Source: Rhizobium leguminosarum (GTDB taxonomy: Bacteria; Pseudomonadota; Alphaproteobacteria; Rhizobiales; Rhizobiaceae). Taken from it: 64,000 nucleotides of DNA. Shown piece by piece: positions 9,002 through 17,416 of the stretch. The DNA is taken from positions 1 through 64,000 of the forward strand of contig NZ_LWBS01000450.1 of the NCBI RefSeq assembly GCF_001652265.1. The letters are read 5' to 3'. A program made the translations under genes and the position numbers. Numbering within the stretch: position 1 is the stretch's first letter; each line of letters opens with the position of its first letter. The notes under the pieces are model-generated. The model was not told the origin of the DNA. It saw nothing but the letters and a program-made list of their open reading frames with translations, and made no database searches.

Positions 9002-10069
9002 ATGAATACGGCTGTCGCGCCCAAGGTGCCGGTTCCCGACGTTGCGGGTCAGATCACCTATGCCATGCGCTCCATGGGCGTCGCGCCGATACCGCGCAAT
9101 TACCAACTCTTCTACGAGGCCTATATCGGCTCCAATCCAGCTCTCACCCGCGAGCTCGCGGCCCTCGGGGGCCAGGTGAGCCAGGCCGAACTCGATGCTC
9201 TCGGCGCGCAGTACTTCACCCACAGCCCGGCCCGCGTCTTCGACGATGCCCATACGCGCATATCAGGCGAACTCGACGGCCTGCTGCGGATCCTGAGGCA
9301 GGAGCAGAGCTCGCTCGAAAGCTATACCAGGCTGCTCGGCGAGACCCACAAGCGCATCACCTCCAAGAGCAATGCCAGCGTCGAACTGATCGAAAACGCC
9401 ATCGATCTCCTGAGCCAGGCGACCGGTGACACCATGGCGCATGGCGAACGCACCGTCGAGGACGTCCTCCAGCGCTCGCACGAGATGGATCAAGTCCGCA
9501 AGGAACTCGACGAATACAAGCGCATCGCCAACACCGACTCGCTGACGCGGCTTTCCAACCGCCGCGCCTTCGACGACCGCCTCGCCGCCATCTTCGACAA
9601 TTCGAGCATGCGACCGGTGACGGCGCTGCTGCTCTGCGACATCGACAATTTCAAGAAGATCAACGACACCTACGGGCATCCCGTCGGCGACAAGGTGCTC
9701 GCCACCGTCGCCTCCGTGATCCGCAGCAATGTCCGCCGCGACGTCTTCGTCGCCCGCACCGGCGGCGAGGAATTCGCCCTCATTGTCGATGGCAATACGC
9801 CCGAGGAAGTCACCGCGATCGCCGAGCGCATTCGTCGCACACTGGAGACGACGCCCTTCAAGAATTCCCGCACGCGGGTGAATTACGGTCCGGTCACCGT
9901 CTCGATCGGCATCTGCATGGCCTCCAATGCCGATGATGCCGGCGAACTCTACAGCAAGACCGACATCGCGCTTTACGGCGCCAAGAATGCCGGCCGCAAC
10001 TGCACCATCCTCTATCAGGATGGCATGCAAAAGGATTTCACCAAGAGCTGGCTGATCTACAAGACGTGA
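9002..10069 (+). CDS. Diguanylate cyclase (GGDEF)
   Basis: Predicted to make cyclic di-GMP from two GTP, influencing the motility/biofilm switch. The 355-residue protein has an all-helical N-terminal region (about 1-165) without predicted membrane segments, so it is cytoplasmic. The GGDEF domain follows, with ANTDSLTRLSNRRAFDDRL at its start and active-site GGEEF near residue 252. The usual RxxD inhibitory site upstream of GGEEF is not evident (VRRD instead). The N-terminal helical part may sense or dimerise but matches no domain I recognise. It is monocistronic, followed by a palindromic repeat. Confidence 0.92.
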   Translation: MNTAVAPKVPVPDVAGQITYAMRSMGVAPIPRNYQLFYEAYIGSNPALTRELAALGGQVSQAELDALGAQYFTHSPARVFDDAHTRISGELDGLLRILRQEQSSLESYTRLLGETHKRITSKSNASVELIENAIDLLSQATGDTMAHGERTVEDVLQRSHEMDQVRKELDEYKRIANTDSLTRLSNRRAFDDRLAAIFDNSSMRPVTALLLCDIDNFKKINDTYGHPVGDKVLATVASVIRSNVRRDVFVARTGGEEFALIVDGNTPEEVTAIAERIRRTLETTPFKNSRTRVNYGPVTVSIGICMASNADDAGELYSKTDIALYGAKNAGRNCTILYQDGMQKDFTKSWLIYKT

Positions 10070-10137
10070 AGTCAGTCGCCGTGCGTGCCTTGACCGATCC
10101 ACAACGGATGAGAATGGCGCAAGGCGGCGCCACATCT

Positions 10138-10312
10138 GTCTTCTCCCCAGCGGGGAGAAGGTGCCGGCTGGCGGATGAGGGGGCTGAGCGACGACAGGAG
10201 CGAATGCACTGAGCGTAAGCGAAGGGCAACAATGGATGGAGTGCCGTGCGGCCCCCTCATCCGACCCTTCGGGCCACCTTCTCCCCGAGGGGAGAAGAGG
10301 GAGCAAGCTGCA
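10138..10312. repeat. Complete rhizobial palindromic repeat
   Basis: Two CTTCTCCCC...GGGGAGAAG palindromes bracket an inner segment containing GCGAATGCACTGAGCGTAAG and CCCTCATCCGACCCTTCGGG. The whole reads as a long imperfect inverted repeat filling the gap between the convergent diguanylate cyclase and PPOX genes. The same element occurs at 18470-18639 and, split, at 4303/5528. Confidence 0.8.
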
Positions 10313-10358
10313 ACGCCAGCAGAAAGTTTAGCCGACACTCGCTTCTCAGTGCCACACC

Positions 10359-10970
10359 CTACCACATCGTTTTCGCCGCCCGCCCCGGCCATTCCCGGTC
10401 GTAGGTCTCCTGGTCGAAATTGCCGGTCGCAGCCTTCAGCATCTGCCCGGGCGTCGGCAGCTTTGCCGGATCGGCGAAGTGCTCTCCATTCCAGAGTTCG
10501 GCCCGCATCACAGCGCGCGCGCATTGGAAATAGACCTCGTCGATCGAAATCACGACAACGGTGCGCGGATGTTTGCCGTCCATCTCGAAGCTCGAAAGCA
10601 GCGCCTCGTCGTCGGAAACGACACCGCGGCCGTTGATGCGCATCGTCGTGTTTGAGCCGGGGATCAGGAACATCAGCGCCAGTCTCGGATCGCGCACAAT
10701 GTTGGACAGTGAATCGACGCGGTTGTTGCCGCGCCAGTCCGGCAGATGCAGCGTCTCGTCGTCGGCGACGCGCACGACGCCGCCAAGATCGCCGCGCGGT
10801 GAACAATCGAGCCCTTCCGGCCCGACGGTCGCAAGCGCTGCGAACGGCGAGATCTCGATCATCTCTCGATAGAGCGGGGTCAATTGCTTCGTCACCTTGG
10901 TGACGGAGGCCGGCGATAAGCCGGCACCATAGATCGTGTTGAGCTCTTCGATGCTGCTGATGATTTTCAT
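10359..10970 (-). CDS. Pyridoxamine 5'-phosphate oxidase family FMN-binding protein
   Basis: 203-residue split-barrel flavoprotein. Recognisable blocks are FAALATVGPEGLDCSPRGD, the RIALM-like LALMFLIPGSNTTMRINGRG and the C-terminal EVYFQCARAVMRAELW. The family (MSMEG_1061-like) binds FMN or F420-type cofactors and its members are mostly of unknown substrate. The start at 10970 is chosen because homology begins there; the same frame runs open upstream to 11432, inside the opposite frame of the hydrolase, and is not coding. The alpha/beta hydrolase gene lies 37 bases upstream on the same strand, so they may be cotranscribed. Confidence 0.85.
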   Translation of the reverse strand: MKIISSIEELNTIYGAGLSPASVTKVTKQLTPLYREMIEISPFAALATVGPEGLDCSPRGDLGGVVRVADDETLHLPDWRGNNRVDSLSNIVRDPRLALMFLIPGSNTTMRINGRGVVSDDEALLSSFEMDGKHPRTVVVISIDEVYFQCARAVMRAELWNGEHFADPAKLPTPGQMLKAATGNFDQETYDREWPGRAAKTMW

Positions 10971-11007
10971 GAGGCGTCCCGCCGTGGCTTGATCTTCGCG
11001 ACGGACG

Positions 11008-11988
11008 CTACAATGCCGCGCGCCTTGCCGGAAGCTCAAAAAACGGAATGATCTCCGCATCTTTTTTGATGTTTTCATCAGGCGCTTCACCCGCGTCCCG
11101 ATCGCCGTCGAGAAACGCCGCAATCGCGGCAAGAACCGGTGCGGCGCCGATGATGCGTCGGTGGCCGAAGCCGTTCGCCCAGAACAGCCGAACGCCCTTT
11201 CCCGCCGCGCCGTAGCGCCTGGCATGGAGAGGCGACACCTCCTTGTCGTCCTCGGCATGGATGACAAGTACCGGGCGGCCGATCTCGCCCGCCGCTTCGC
11301 CGGCGTCGAAGTCTTCAAGCCTCCGTCCGGTGACGCGATGGACCTCGTTCTCCAGTGCCGCTTGCGCCGCAGGGCGAAGACCGACCATCCCGCCGAAATC
11401 GGTAAACAGCCAGCCCATCTCGCTCGGCGCACCGATCAGCACCAGGCGCTCACCGCTGACAGGCGCCACGCCAGGCAGCAGGCCCGCCGCCGAGACCATC
11501 AGTGCCGCACCGCCGAAGGAATGACCGATCGCCGCATCGAATGCGCCGAAGCGCGCCTCGGCCGCCGCGATCGTCTCGACCGCAAGCCCCATATGCAGGA
11601 AGCGTCCGCCTGAACGGCCGTGGCCGGGAAAATCGAGCGCCACGACCTCCGCACCCGTTGCCGCAAGCATCGAGACGAGTTCGGCCATATATGCGGTGCC
11701 CGAGCCCCAGCCATGCGTCACCAGATAGCGCCTGCGCTTGCCCCTCGCCCCGCCGTTCAGCCGGTAGGCATGCGCTTGGCGCCCGCCGGCAAGCCTGAGA
11801 GTGAAGCGTTCGGCGCCGGCAAGCCGGGCCGCACCCGCCGCATGCGCTGCCTTCGCCTTTGCTCCCTTCGGCTTTGCCGATGGCGTCCGGCAGAACAGCT
11901 GGAACGCCGCTCTGCCTGCCAGATCAGGCGAAATCGCCTTCAGAGCCGAGAACCCGAGGCGGGTGACGTCAAGCGCAAAGTTTGCCAT
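11008..11988 (-). CDS. Alpha/beta hydrolase
   Basis: 326-residue serine hydrolase-like protein. The nucleophile elbow GHSFGGAAL (about residue 155), the acid in VLVIHAEDDKEV and the catalytic His in GFGHRRI complete the triad. An Ala/Lys-rich N-terminal extension precedes the fold, with no clear signal peptide. It is divergent from a MarR regulator with only 47 bases between the start codons, and the operator-like palindrome there suggests MarR-controlled expression. The substrate is unknown. Confidence 0.85.
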   Translation of the reverse strand: MANFALDVTRLGFSALKAISPDLAGRAAFQLFCRTPSAKPKGAKAKAAHAAGAARLAGAERFTLRLAGGRQAHAYRLNGGARGKRRRYLVTHGWGSGTAYMAELVSMLAATGAEVVALDFPGHGRSGGRFLHMGLAVETIAAAEARFGAFDAAIGHSFGGAALMVSAAGLLPGVAPVSGERLVLIGAPSEMGWLFTDFGGMVGLRPAAQAALENEVHRVTGRRLEDFDAGEAAGEIGRPVLVIHAEDDKEVSPLHARRYGAAGKGVRLFWANGFGHRRIIGAAPVLAAIAAFLDGDRDAGEAPDENIKKDAEIIPFFELPARRAAL

Positions 11989-12006
11989 AGTGGGATTCCA
12001 AAAGAC

Positions 12007-12022
12007 TGTTCAACACTGAACA
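12007..12022. promoter_or_regulatory. Palindromic operator between hydrolase and MarR genes
   Basis: TGTTCA-ACAC-TGAACA is a perfect inverted repeat centred in the 47-base divergent region; a further half-site TGAACA occurs at 12037-12042 over the marR start. MarR proteins usually bind such 16-20 bp palindromes next to their own gene, so autoregulation and control of the hydrolase are likely. Confidence 0.65.
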
Positions 12023-12035
12023 ATAAAGTACAACG

Positions 12036-12503
12036 ATGAACAAAAATCAATCCCTTCCCTGGGATCATCCGCGTTTTCGCAGCTGGATCGCGGTCGCTCG
12101 CGCCTGCCAGCTGATGCAACAATCGCTCGCCCGCTCGCTTGCCGATCTCGACATCAAGCCGCCGCACCTCGATATCCTGGTCAATCTCTATCGTTTCGAG
12201 GGCATCTCGCAGCAGGAGCTGGCGCGCAAGCTGCTGGTCGGCCGCTCCAATATGAGCATGCTCCTGCCGCAGATGGAGAAGCGCGGCCTGATCCTTCGCC
12301 GCGATGACGAGCGCGACAAGCGCGTGCTGCGCCTCTATTTGACGCCAGAGGGTCGAAAGCTGAGTGAGGAAGCCATGGCCATCCAGACCGGCCTGATCGA
12401 CCGCGTGCTATCGAACGAGCCGATAGAGCAGTGCATGGCGACCGCCGATTCGATGGAGCGGATCATCACCATCCTGCTGAAAGATCTGCGCGACGAAGAC
12501 TGA
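12036..12503 (+). CDS. MarR family transcriptional regulator
   Basis: 155-residue winged-helix repressor. The recognition region is GISQQELARKLLVGRSNMSMLLPQMEKRGLI and the wing is RRDDERDKRVLRLYLTPEGRKL (DxRxxR motif). N- and C-terminal helices would dimerise. It is divergent from the alpha/beta hydrolase, with a TGTTCA-N4-TGAACA palindrome between them. The signal is unknown; MarR proteins commonly respond to phenolic or oxidising ligands. Confidence 0.92.
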   Translation: MNKNQSLPWDHPRFRSWIAVARACQLMQQSLARSLADLDIKPPHLDILVNLYRFEGISQQELARKLLVGRSNMSMLLPQMEKRGLILRRDDERDKRVLRLYLTPEGRKLSEEAMAIQTGLIDRVLSNEPIEQCMATADSMERIITILLKDLRDED

Positions 12504-12682
12504 GGCGAGTTTCATGTCGCCGGCGCGGTCCAATGGTTGCGGCCGCTTAGGCTCGCCACAGCCGCGCGCCAGGCTGACTTTAAGTTGTTGTCTGGACATT
12601 TCAGACTGCTTTGTTTAGCGTTCCCTTAAAGACTAGAAGATGATGTCGTGCTGGACGTTGAATTTACGAGGTTCGACGGTGA

Positions 12683-14257
12683 ATGGCAGTCTCTCCGGAA
12701 GAAAATCGGTTCAGTTTCGGTGCATTTGTGCTGGATCTCCAGACGGGCCTGCTTGCCCGTGACGGTTTCGTGGTGCCGATCCGACCGAAGACCTTCACGC
12801 TTCTGATGCATTTACTCCATAATCCGAACCGAGTGATCTCCAAGGACGAACTGATCGCGGCCGTCTGGGAACGGGCGGTGGTGACGGACGATGCGCTCAC
12901 TCAGACTGTGCGCGATCTGCGCCGCATTCTGGGCGATGAGGGTGCACGCCTGCAATCCCTTCCGAAGCGGGGCTATGTCTTCGCTCATGAACCGGCGATG
13001 GGCAATGGCGCCAAGCCAGGACTGGATGGTCGTCATCCGCCGTCCGTCGACCTCTCCCCGCCCGGGTCGGCCAGTACTCACGCGGCCAGTATTCACGCGG
13101 CGCTTCTGCCGCCGGCGGACCTGTCGCGGATCATCGGTGTCATCTACGATTGCACCCTGGATCCCACCCGCTGGGAGACCGCGCTCTCGGAAATCGCGGC
13201 GGTGATGGATGCCGAATCCGCGATTCTGTCGCTGAACGACCTGCGCCGGCATCGGGTCATCATCCACAAGAATGTCGGTTGGGGAGAAGAGGGCATTGCC
13301 GAACGACAGAAGCATATGCCCGAGATCCACGCCCGCCTCGGGGAATGGTTCGCAACGGCCCCACCCCTCGATGAGCCATATGTCGCCTCCCGCCGGCTTC
13401 CGCCGAGCTACCTGGACAGCTCGCCCTATGTGCAGACCTGCCTGAAGCCGCGCGGCATCGTCGACATCTTGCATCAGTTCCTGATATACACACCGACACA
13501 TCTGTCCGAACTTGTGATCAGCCGCCATTTGAGACACGGCCCGATCACCCATCGCGAGATCGGCATCAGCGCGCTGCTGCTCCCCCATTTGCGGCGCGCC
13601 GTCACCATCACCAATGTCCTCGATGCCCGCAGCGTCGAACGGCTGCGCTTGGCCGAGACGCTCGATCTCCTGCACTATGGCGTGGTTCTGACCAATTCGG
13701 ACGGCCGCATCCTCCACGCCAATGCCCGGGCCGAACGCATGCTTGATGAAGGCAGGTTCGTGACGGGCCGAAACGGCCTGCTTGCAGCAGCGACGACCCG
13801 CGCTTCGCAGGAACTCGCGCGGGCCATCCGCATTGCGGCCAGGGACGAGGCTGCGCTGGACGGGGCCGGCCTATCCGTTCGGCTTGCCAGCGAAAGCGGG
13901 GGCGAACTTGCCGCGCATGTCCTGCCACTCAATGGAAGCGACCTGCGCATCAGCCTGGAGCCCGCAGCCGTGGCCGCCGTCTTCATCGGTGCGCCGCCGC
14001 CGCTCGATCCGATCCACTCGAAAGGCACCCTTGAGAAATTCCTTCGCGAGCGCTTTGGCCTCAGCAAAGCGGAAGCAGACATAGCGCTCGAGGTCGTCTC
14101 CGGCGATGACCGCGCTATGGTCGCTGAGAGGTTGGGCGTCAGTGCAGCTGCGCTTCGCAATGATCTCGGCCGCATCTTCCTGAAAACGGGCGTGCGTCAT
14201 CTGCCCGGCCTAGTCCGTCTGCTGGCCGATGCGGGTCACAATCAGCACGGTCCGTGA
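12683..14257 (+). CDS. Regulator with N-terminal OmpR-type winged helix and C-terminal LuxR-like HTH
   Basis: 524-residue protein. Residues about 5-105 form a Trans_reg_C (OmpR/CadC-type) DNA-binding domain: FGAFVLDLQTGLLARDG, VISKDELIAAVWE, and the wing RLQSLPKRGYVF. The middle (about 150-330) resembles the ligand-domain region of LuxR-type regulators. A PAS-like segment LLHYGVVLTNSDGRILHANARAERML follows, and the C-terminus (FGLSKAEADIALEVVSGDDRAMVAERLGVSAAALRNDLGRIFLKTG) is a LuxR-like helix-turn-helix. There are no membrane segments or receiver domain. Carrying DNA-binding domains at both ends is unusual. No partner gene is evident, and a long palindrome follows the stop codon. Confidence 0.8.
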   Translation: MAVSPEENRFSFGAFVLDLQTGLLARDGFVVPIRPKTFTLLMHLLHNPNRVISKDELIAAVWERAVVTDDALTQTVRDLRRILGDEGARLQSLPKRGYVFAHEPAMGNGAKPGLDGRHPPSVDLSPPGSASTHAASIHAALLPPADLSRIIGVIYDCTLDPTRWETALSEIAAVMDAESAILSLNDLRRHRVIIHKNVGWGEEGIAERQKHMPEIHARLGEWFATAPPLDEPYVASRRLPPSYLDSSPYVQTCLKPRGIVDILHQFLIYTPTHLSELVISRHLRHGPITHREIGISALLLPHLRRAVTITNVLDARSVERLRLAETLDLLHYGVVLTNSDGRILHANARAERMLDEGRFVTGRNGLLAAATTRASQELARAIRIAARDEAALDGAGLSVRLASESGGELAAHVLPLNGSDLRISLEPAAVAAVFIGAPPPLDPIHSKGTLEKFLRERFGLSKAEADIALEVVSGDDRAMVAERLGVSAAALRNDLGRIFLKTGVRHLPGLVRLLADAGHNQHGP

Positions 14258-14260
14258 CTA

Positions 14261-14304
14261 CTGCATAATTCCTTAAATCGGAATCGATTTAAGGAATTAT
14301 GCAG
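14261..14304. repeat. Perfect 20-bp inverted repeat behind the regulator gene
   Basis: The arms 14261-14280 and 14285-14304 are exact reverse complements with a GAAT loop (core TTAAATCG-GAAT-CGATTTAA). It starts three bases after the stop codon, so it can fold as a transcript-end hairpin. It is part of the mosaic repeat continuing to 14464. Confidence 0.8.
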
Positions 14305-14464
14305 CAATTCAAAGTGCTACAGCGTCCTTCGCGCGTCTGAAAAGACGCGCGGCGCTGTAGCGCATAACCCCGAAAATCGGAATCGATTTTCGGAAAGGAT
14401 TATCCGCAGATTCAAAGTGATAGAGCGTCCTTAGCGCGTCTGAAAAGACGCGCGGCGCTCTATC
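14305..14464. repeat. Two tandem copies of a rhizobial mosaic repeat
   Basis: Each unit has the form CTACAGCGTCCTTCGCGCG, TCTGAAAAGACGCGCGGCGC, TGTAG (first unit) or the same with a TAGAGCG arm (second unit). They are separated by a CCGAAAATCGGAATCGATTTTCGG palindrome-like block and CAATTCAAAGTG-type linkers. The same unit recurs reversed at 32735-32794 and in a diverged form at 57111-57204. It overlaps the end of the DMT transporter gene. Confidence 0.8.
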
Positions 14465-15359
14465 CGGCCACCCTCGACGCACGAACCCTCAACAGACTGC
14501 CGATCGGGCCTGCAACGCAGACCAGCAGGATTGCGCAGAAGATGAGGCCGGCACCGGCCAGAGTGGAAAGCCCGGGGCGTTCCTGCAGCACGACAAAGGC
14601 GCCGAGCGCACCGAAAATGCTTTCGGCCGAAACGATGACCGCGGCGCGGGAGGCGGAGGTGTGGCGCTGTGCCCAGGTCTGCAGGCCGAAGGCAGCGCCC
14701 GTCGTGAAGACGCCGAGGATGAAGAGATGCGGCGCTGCCGCGCCGATACTGGCCGGCGCCGGCATCTCGCCGATCGCGAACGGGCTCGAAAACAGGGCAG
14801 CCATCACAAACTGGATGCATGCGGACCGGACAGGGCATCCATGCGCTGCCGCATGCCTGCCAAGCGCGACCATCCAGATCGCATAGAACAGCGCCGCAAC
14901 GAGACAGGCAACATCACCATACTGCATGGTCGGCGCGCCGGAGGAGGCGCCAGACATCTGGAAGATGCCGCCGATGGCGATCACGGTCGCGGCGATCTCA
15001 CTACGGCTCGCAATCTGGCCAAGTGCCAGCCATGCGATCAGGGGCGTCAACACCACACATGTATTGACCAGGAAGCTGGCATTGGTCACGCTCGCGCCGA
15101 GATAGGCATATTGCTGGATGGTGATCGCGGCCGTGAATGCCCCCGAGACCATCAGGATACTCTTCCAGTAGCCTTGGTCTGCCACCGGCTTCTTCTCGAA
15201 TAGAATGAGTGGGATCATGACGGCAGCGGCAATCGCGCACCGGAGACTGACTGCACTGAACGGACCGATATCCGCGAGCACGAGCTTCTGCGACAGATTG
15301 CCGAAACCCCAGAAGGCCGCAGCGAGCAGAAGGGCGAGAGGGGCAAGGCTCGTCGGCAT
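14460..15359 (-). CDS. DMT superfamily (EamA) transporter
   Basis: 299-residue inner-membrane protein with about ten hydrophobic segments in two EamA repeats (about 10-140 and 155-285). The family exports or takes up metabolites by ion coupling; the substrate cannot be told. A short membrane-protein gene sits 14 bases upstream on the same strand and is probably cotranscribed. The C-terminal codons run into the mosaic repeat. Confidence 0.88.
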   Translation of the reverse strand: MPTSLAPLALLLAAAFWGFGNLSQKLVLADIGPFSAVSLRCAIAAAVMIPLILFEKKPVADQGYWKSILMVSGAFTAAITIQQYAYLGASVTNASFLVNTCVVLTPLIAWLALGQIASRSEIAATVIAIGGIFQMSGASSGAPTMQYGDVACLVAALFYAIWMVALGRHAAAHGCPVRSACIQFVMAALFSSPFAIGEMPAPASIGAAAPHLFILGVFTTGAAFGLQTWAQRHTSASRAAVIVSAESIFGALGAFVVLQERPGLSTLAGAGLIFCAILLVCVAGPIGSLLRVRASRVAG

Positions 15360-15373
15360 CGGATAGCCCTCGC

Positions 15374-15517
15374 TCAGCTGTCTTTAACGAGGTTGAACAC
15401 CATACCCAGCAAGACGGCCGACAGCAGGATGCCCGAAATCGGACCGACGGAAATTATCGAGGCGGCGCCCGTGGCGAGGCCGATCCGGAAACCGCTGAGA
15501 CTCGCAAACGCTGACAT
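15374..15517 (-). CDS. Small hydrophobic protein (47 residues)
   Basis: A short frame with ATG at 15517 and TGA at 15374-15376. The product is SAFASLSGFRIGLATGAA followed by a strongly hydrophobic IISVGPISGILLSAVLLGMVFNLV segment and KDS, i.e. one membrane span. GGGGCGGG precedes the start. The stop is 14 bases before the EamA gene, indicating an operon. It is too short for usual gene calls and no family was recognised. The rest of 15518-15655 shows no gene. Confidence 0.5.
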   Translation of the reverse strand: MSAFASLSGFRIGLATGAASIISVGPISGILLSAVLLGMVFNLVKDS

Positions 15518-15655
15518 GACCCGCCCCATCCCACATGGCGGGGGGAGAATCGTTCAAATCGAAATTTTTGTCCGGTAGGCTTTCTGAAATTTTACTGAAA
15601 TCGAACTGCCGATGACAGCGCCACGCCTCTGAAAGGACGCGCGACGCCGGACTCC

Positions 15656-16846
15656 CTAATGCAGCGTCGGCGCCGCCGCCGTACCGGTCAGCGAGCGATA
15701 TTCCCAAGCGGCGACGATAATCAGCACCAGCGTCGCCAGAATGCCCAACAGATAAACCTCGATGAAGGGCGCTGCGAAGGCGAGCAGGATCAGAAACACC
15801 AAGCCGGCAAGATGCGATAGCGGCAGCTGGCCGCTGGTCGCGCCCTTGAACCAGAGATTGCCGATCAGGAACAGGCCGGAGCCGCCGAGCACGGCCGCGG
15901 CGATGCCGAGATTGCCGGTTTCATGCGGATGCGAGAACATGAACTCGACCGCCACCGCATGGACGATGATGCCGGCAAGAATCGGGATATGCCCATAGGT
16001 GAAGGCCTGCCGCGCCAAGCTGCCCGGCGTATCTTCATGCTCGATGCGATGGGCGGCGCGCCCGTGACCGAAGCGGAAATAGAGCCACCACATGGCGACC
16101 GTGCCGACGAAGCCGGTGACGAAGACGATGCTGGTCAGTCCTGAAAACGGCAGTTCCGAAAAGGTGCGGCCGGAAACGAGGATCGCTTCGCCGAGGCAGA
16201 TGATGACGAAGAGTGCGCAGCGCTCGGCCATGTGCGCGCCGGAAACATCCCAGTCCCGCGCCGTCGAGCGCCCGAGCCCAGGCACGGTAAAGCCCGCGGC
16301 CGGCCCGGCATATTCGATCGCCAGCGCAATCACCCAGGCGATCAGCCGGGCTTCATGCTCGAGCAGCCCGCCGGCAATCCAGAAGACCCCGGCAACCACC
16401 AGCCAGGTACTGATGCGGACGAAATTCAGCGTGTTGGGGCGATCGACGCGCGTCATCGCATAAGTCGTAAACAGCGAGCGCCCGACCTGCATCGCCACAT
16501 AGGCGCCGGCAAATAGCAACCCCTTGTCGCCGAAAGCCTCGGGGATGGAGGCAGACAGCAGCAGCCCGAGCATCATCAGCGCTACCAGCATGCCGCGTAC
16601 CGGCATTTTGTCCGGATCAAGCCAGTTCGTCACCCAGGCCGTGAAGATCCACACCCACCAGACGGCAAAGGTCATCAGCGCCGCTTCGGCGGCACCGAGC
16701 GGCGTGTAATGGACGGCAAGCGCGTGCGAAAGCTGCGAGATCGAAAAGACGAAGACCAGGTCGAAAAACAATTCGAGAAAGGTCACCTTGCTGGCGCTTG
16801 CGCTGCCCTTGGCGCGCAGCCAGTTCTTTCTGTTCGTCTTCGCCAT
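15656..16846 (-). CDS. Low-temperature requirement protein A (LtrA) family
   Basis: 396-residue membrane protein with about 10-12 hydrophobic segments. The family opening KVTFLELFFDLVFVFSISQLSHAL is typical of LtrA, followed by the conserved WWVWIFTAWVTNWLDP block. The name comes from a Listeria mutant defective in growth in the cold; the biochemical role is unknown. The gene is alone, preceded by a short intergenic region shared with no obvious operon partner. Confidence 0.9.
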   Translation of the reverse strand: MAKTNRKNWLRAKGSASASKVTFLELFFDLVFVFSISQLSHALAVHYTPLGAAEAALMTFAVWWVWIFTAWVTNWLDPDKMPVRGMLVALMMLGLLLSASIPEAFGDKGLLFAGAYVAMQVGRSLFTTYAMTRVDRPNTLNFVRISTWLVVAGVFWIAGGLLEHEARLIAWVIALAIEYAGPAAGFTVPGLGRSTARDWDVSGAHMAERCALFVIICLGEAILVSGRTFSELPFSGLTSIVFVTGFVGTVAMWWLYFRFGHGRAAHRIEHEDTPGSLARQAFTYGHIPILAGIIVHAVAVEFMFSHPHETGNLGIAAAVLGGSGLFLIGNLWFKGATSGQLPLSHLAGLVFLILLAFAAPFIEVYLLGILATLVLIIVAAWEYRSLTGTAAAPTLH

Positions 16847-16905
16847 ATAGCCCCCGATGGCTGGATTATGCGTGGATTGAAAGTGTAGCGGCGCTTAGGT
16901 GAGCT

Positions 16906-17283
16906 TCAGCGCGGCTTTTCCGCCGTGTCGCGGTTCATGCCCTTTTCGCGGAGTTCGTCCTCGTAGGCGGAAAACAGCTCATCGCCCCGCTCGCCGAGCT
17001 CGCGCAGATAGGTCCAGGTGTAGATGCCGGTATCGTGCATGTCGTCGAAGCCGATGCGGACCGCGTAATTGCCGGTCGGCATCATCGAGATGATCGCAAC
17101 ATTGCGTTTGCCGGGCACTGTCACCTTCTGTCCTGGCCCGTGGCCTTGCACCTCCGCCGAGGGCGACAGAACGCGCAAGAGCTCAGCCGACAGGTCGAAG
17201 CTCTGACCGTCATCGAAGGTTACCACCAGCCGCTGCCTGTCTTTCGAGACGCGAAGTTCACTCGGCCAGATATCGCTCATCAT
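16906..17283 (-). CDS. DUF971 (GBBH-like N-terminal domain) protein
   Basis: 125-residue protein composed of one DUF971 domain, also found at the N-terminus of gamma-butyrobetaine hydroxylase. Typical blocks are WPSELRVSKDRQRLVVTFDDGQSFDLSAELLRVLSPSAEVQGHG and YAVRIGFDDMHDTGIYTWTYL. Stand-alone members are often linked to iron-sulfur or molybdenum-cofactor genes. Here moaA is divergent from it, which fits. Confidence 0.88.
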   Translation of the reverse strand: MMSDIWPSELRVSKDRQRLVVTFDDGQSFDLSAELLRVLSPSAEVQGHGPGQKVTVPGKRNVAIISMMPTGNYAVRIGFDDMHDTGIYTWTYLRELGERGDELFSAYEDELREKGMNRDTAEKPR

Positions 17284-17416
17284 TTTGTCCTCTTCTCATG
17301 CGAGGAGTAGGCGCTGATCTTTTTCGGCGCAAGCTGAAATTGGCATGCTCGTGCGGGCTGTTTCCCTTGACGCGACAATAGCATATGCCCACATTGATGG
17401 GAGTACGGAGATACAG

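Noticed and set aside
10971..11432. Open upstream extension of the PPOX-family frame (would give a 357-residue protein)
   Set aside because: Homology and the initiation context begin at 10970; the extension lies in the opposite-phase shadow of the alpha/beta hydrolase gene and has an Arg-rich shadow composition.
14305..14464. Possible CRISPR-like tandem repeats
   Set aside because: Only two imperfect units with internal palindromes and no unique spacers of constant length; the same units are dispersed elsewhere, so this is an intergenic repeat family.
17345..17416. Upstream ATG start for moaA
   Set aside because: It adds 24 residues without family similarity, while GTG at 17417 has GGAG at good spacing and gives normal MoaA length.
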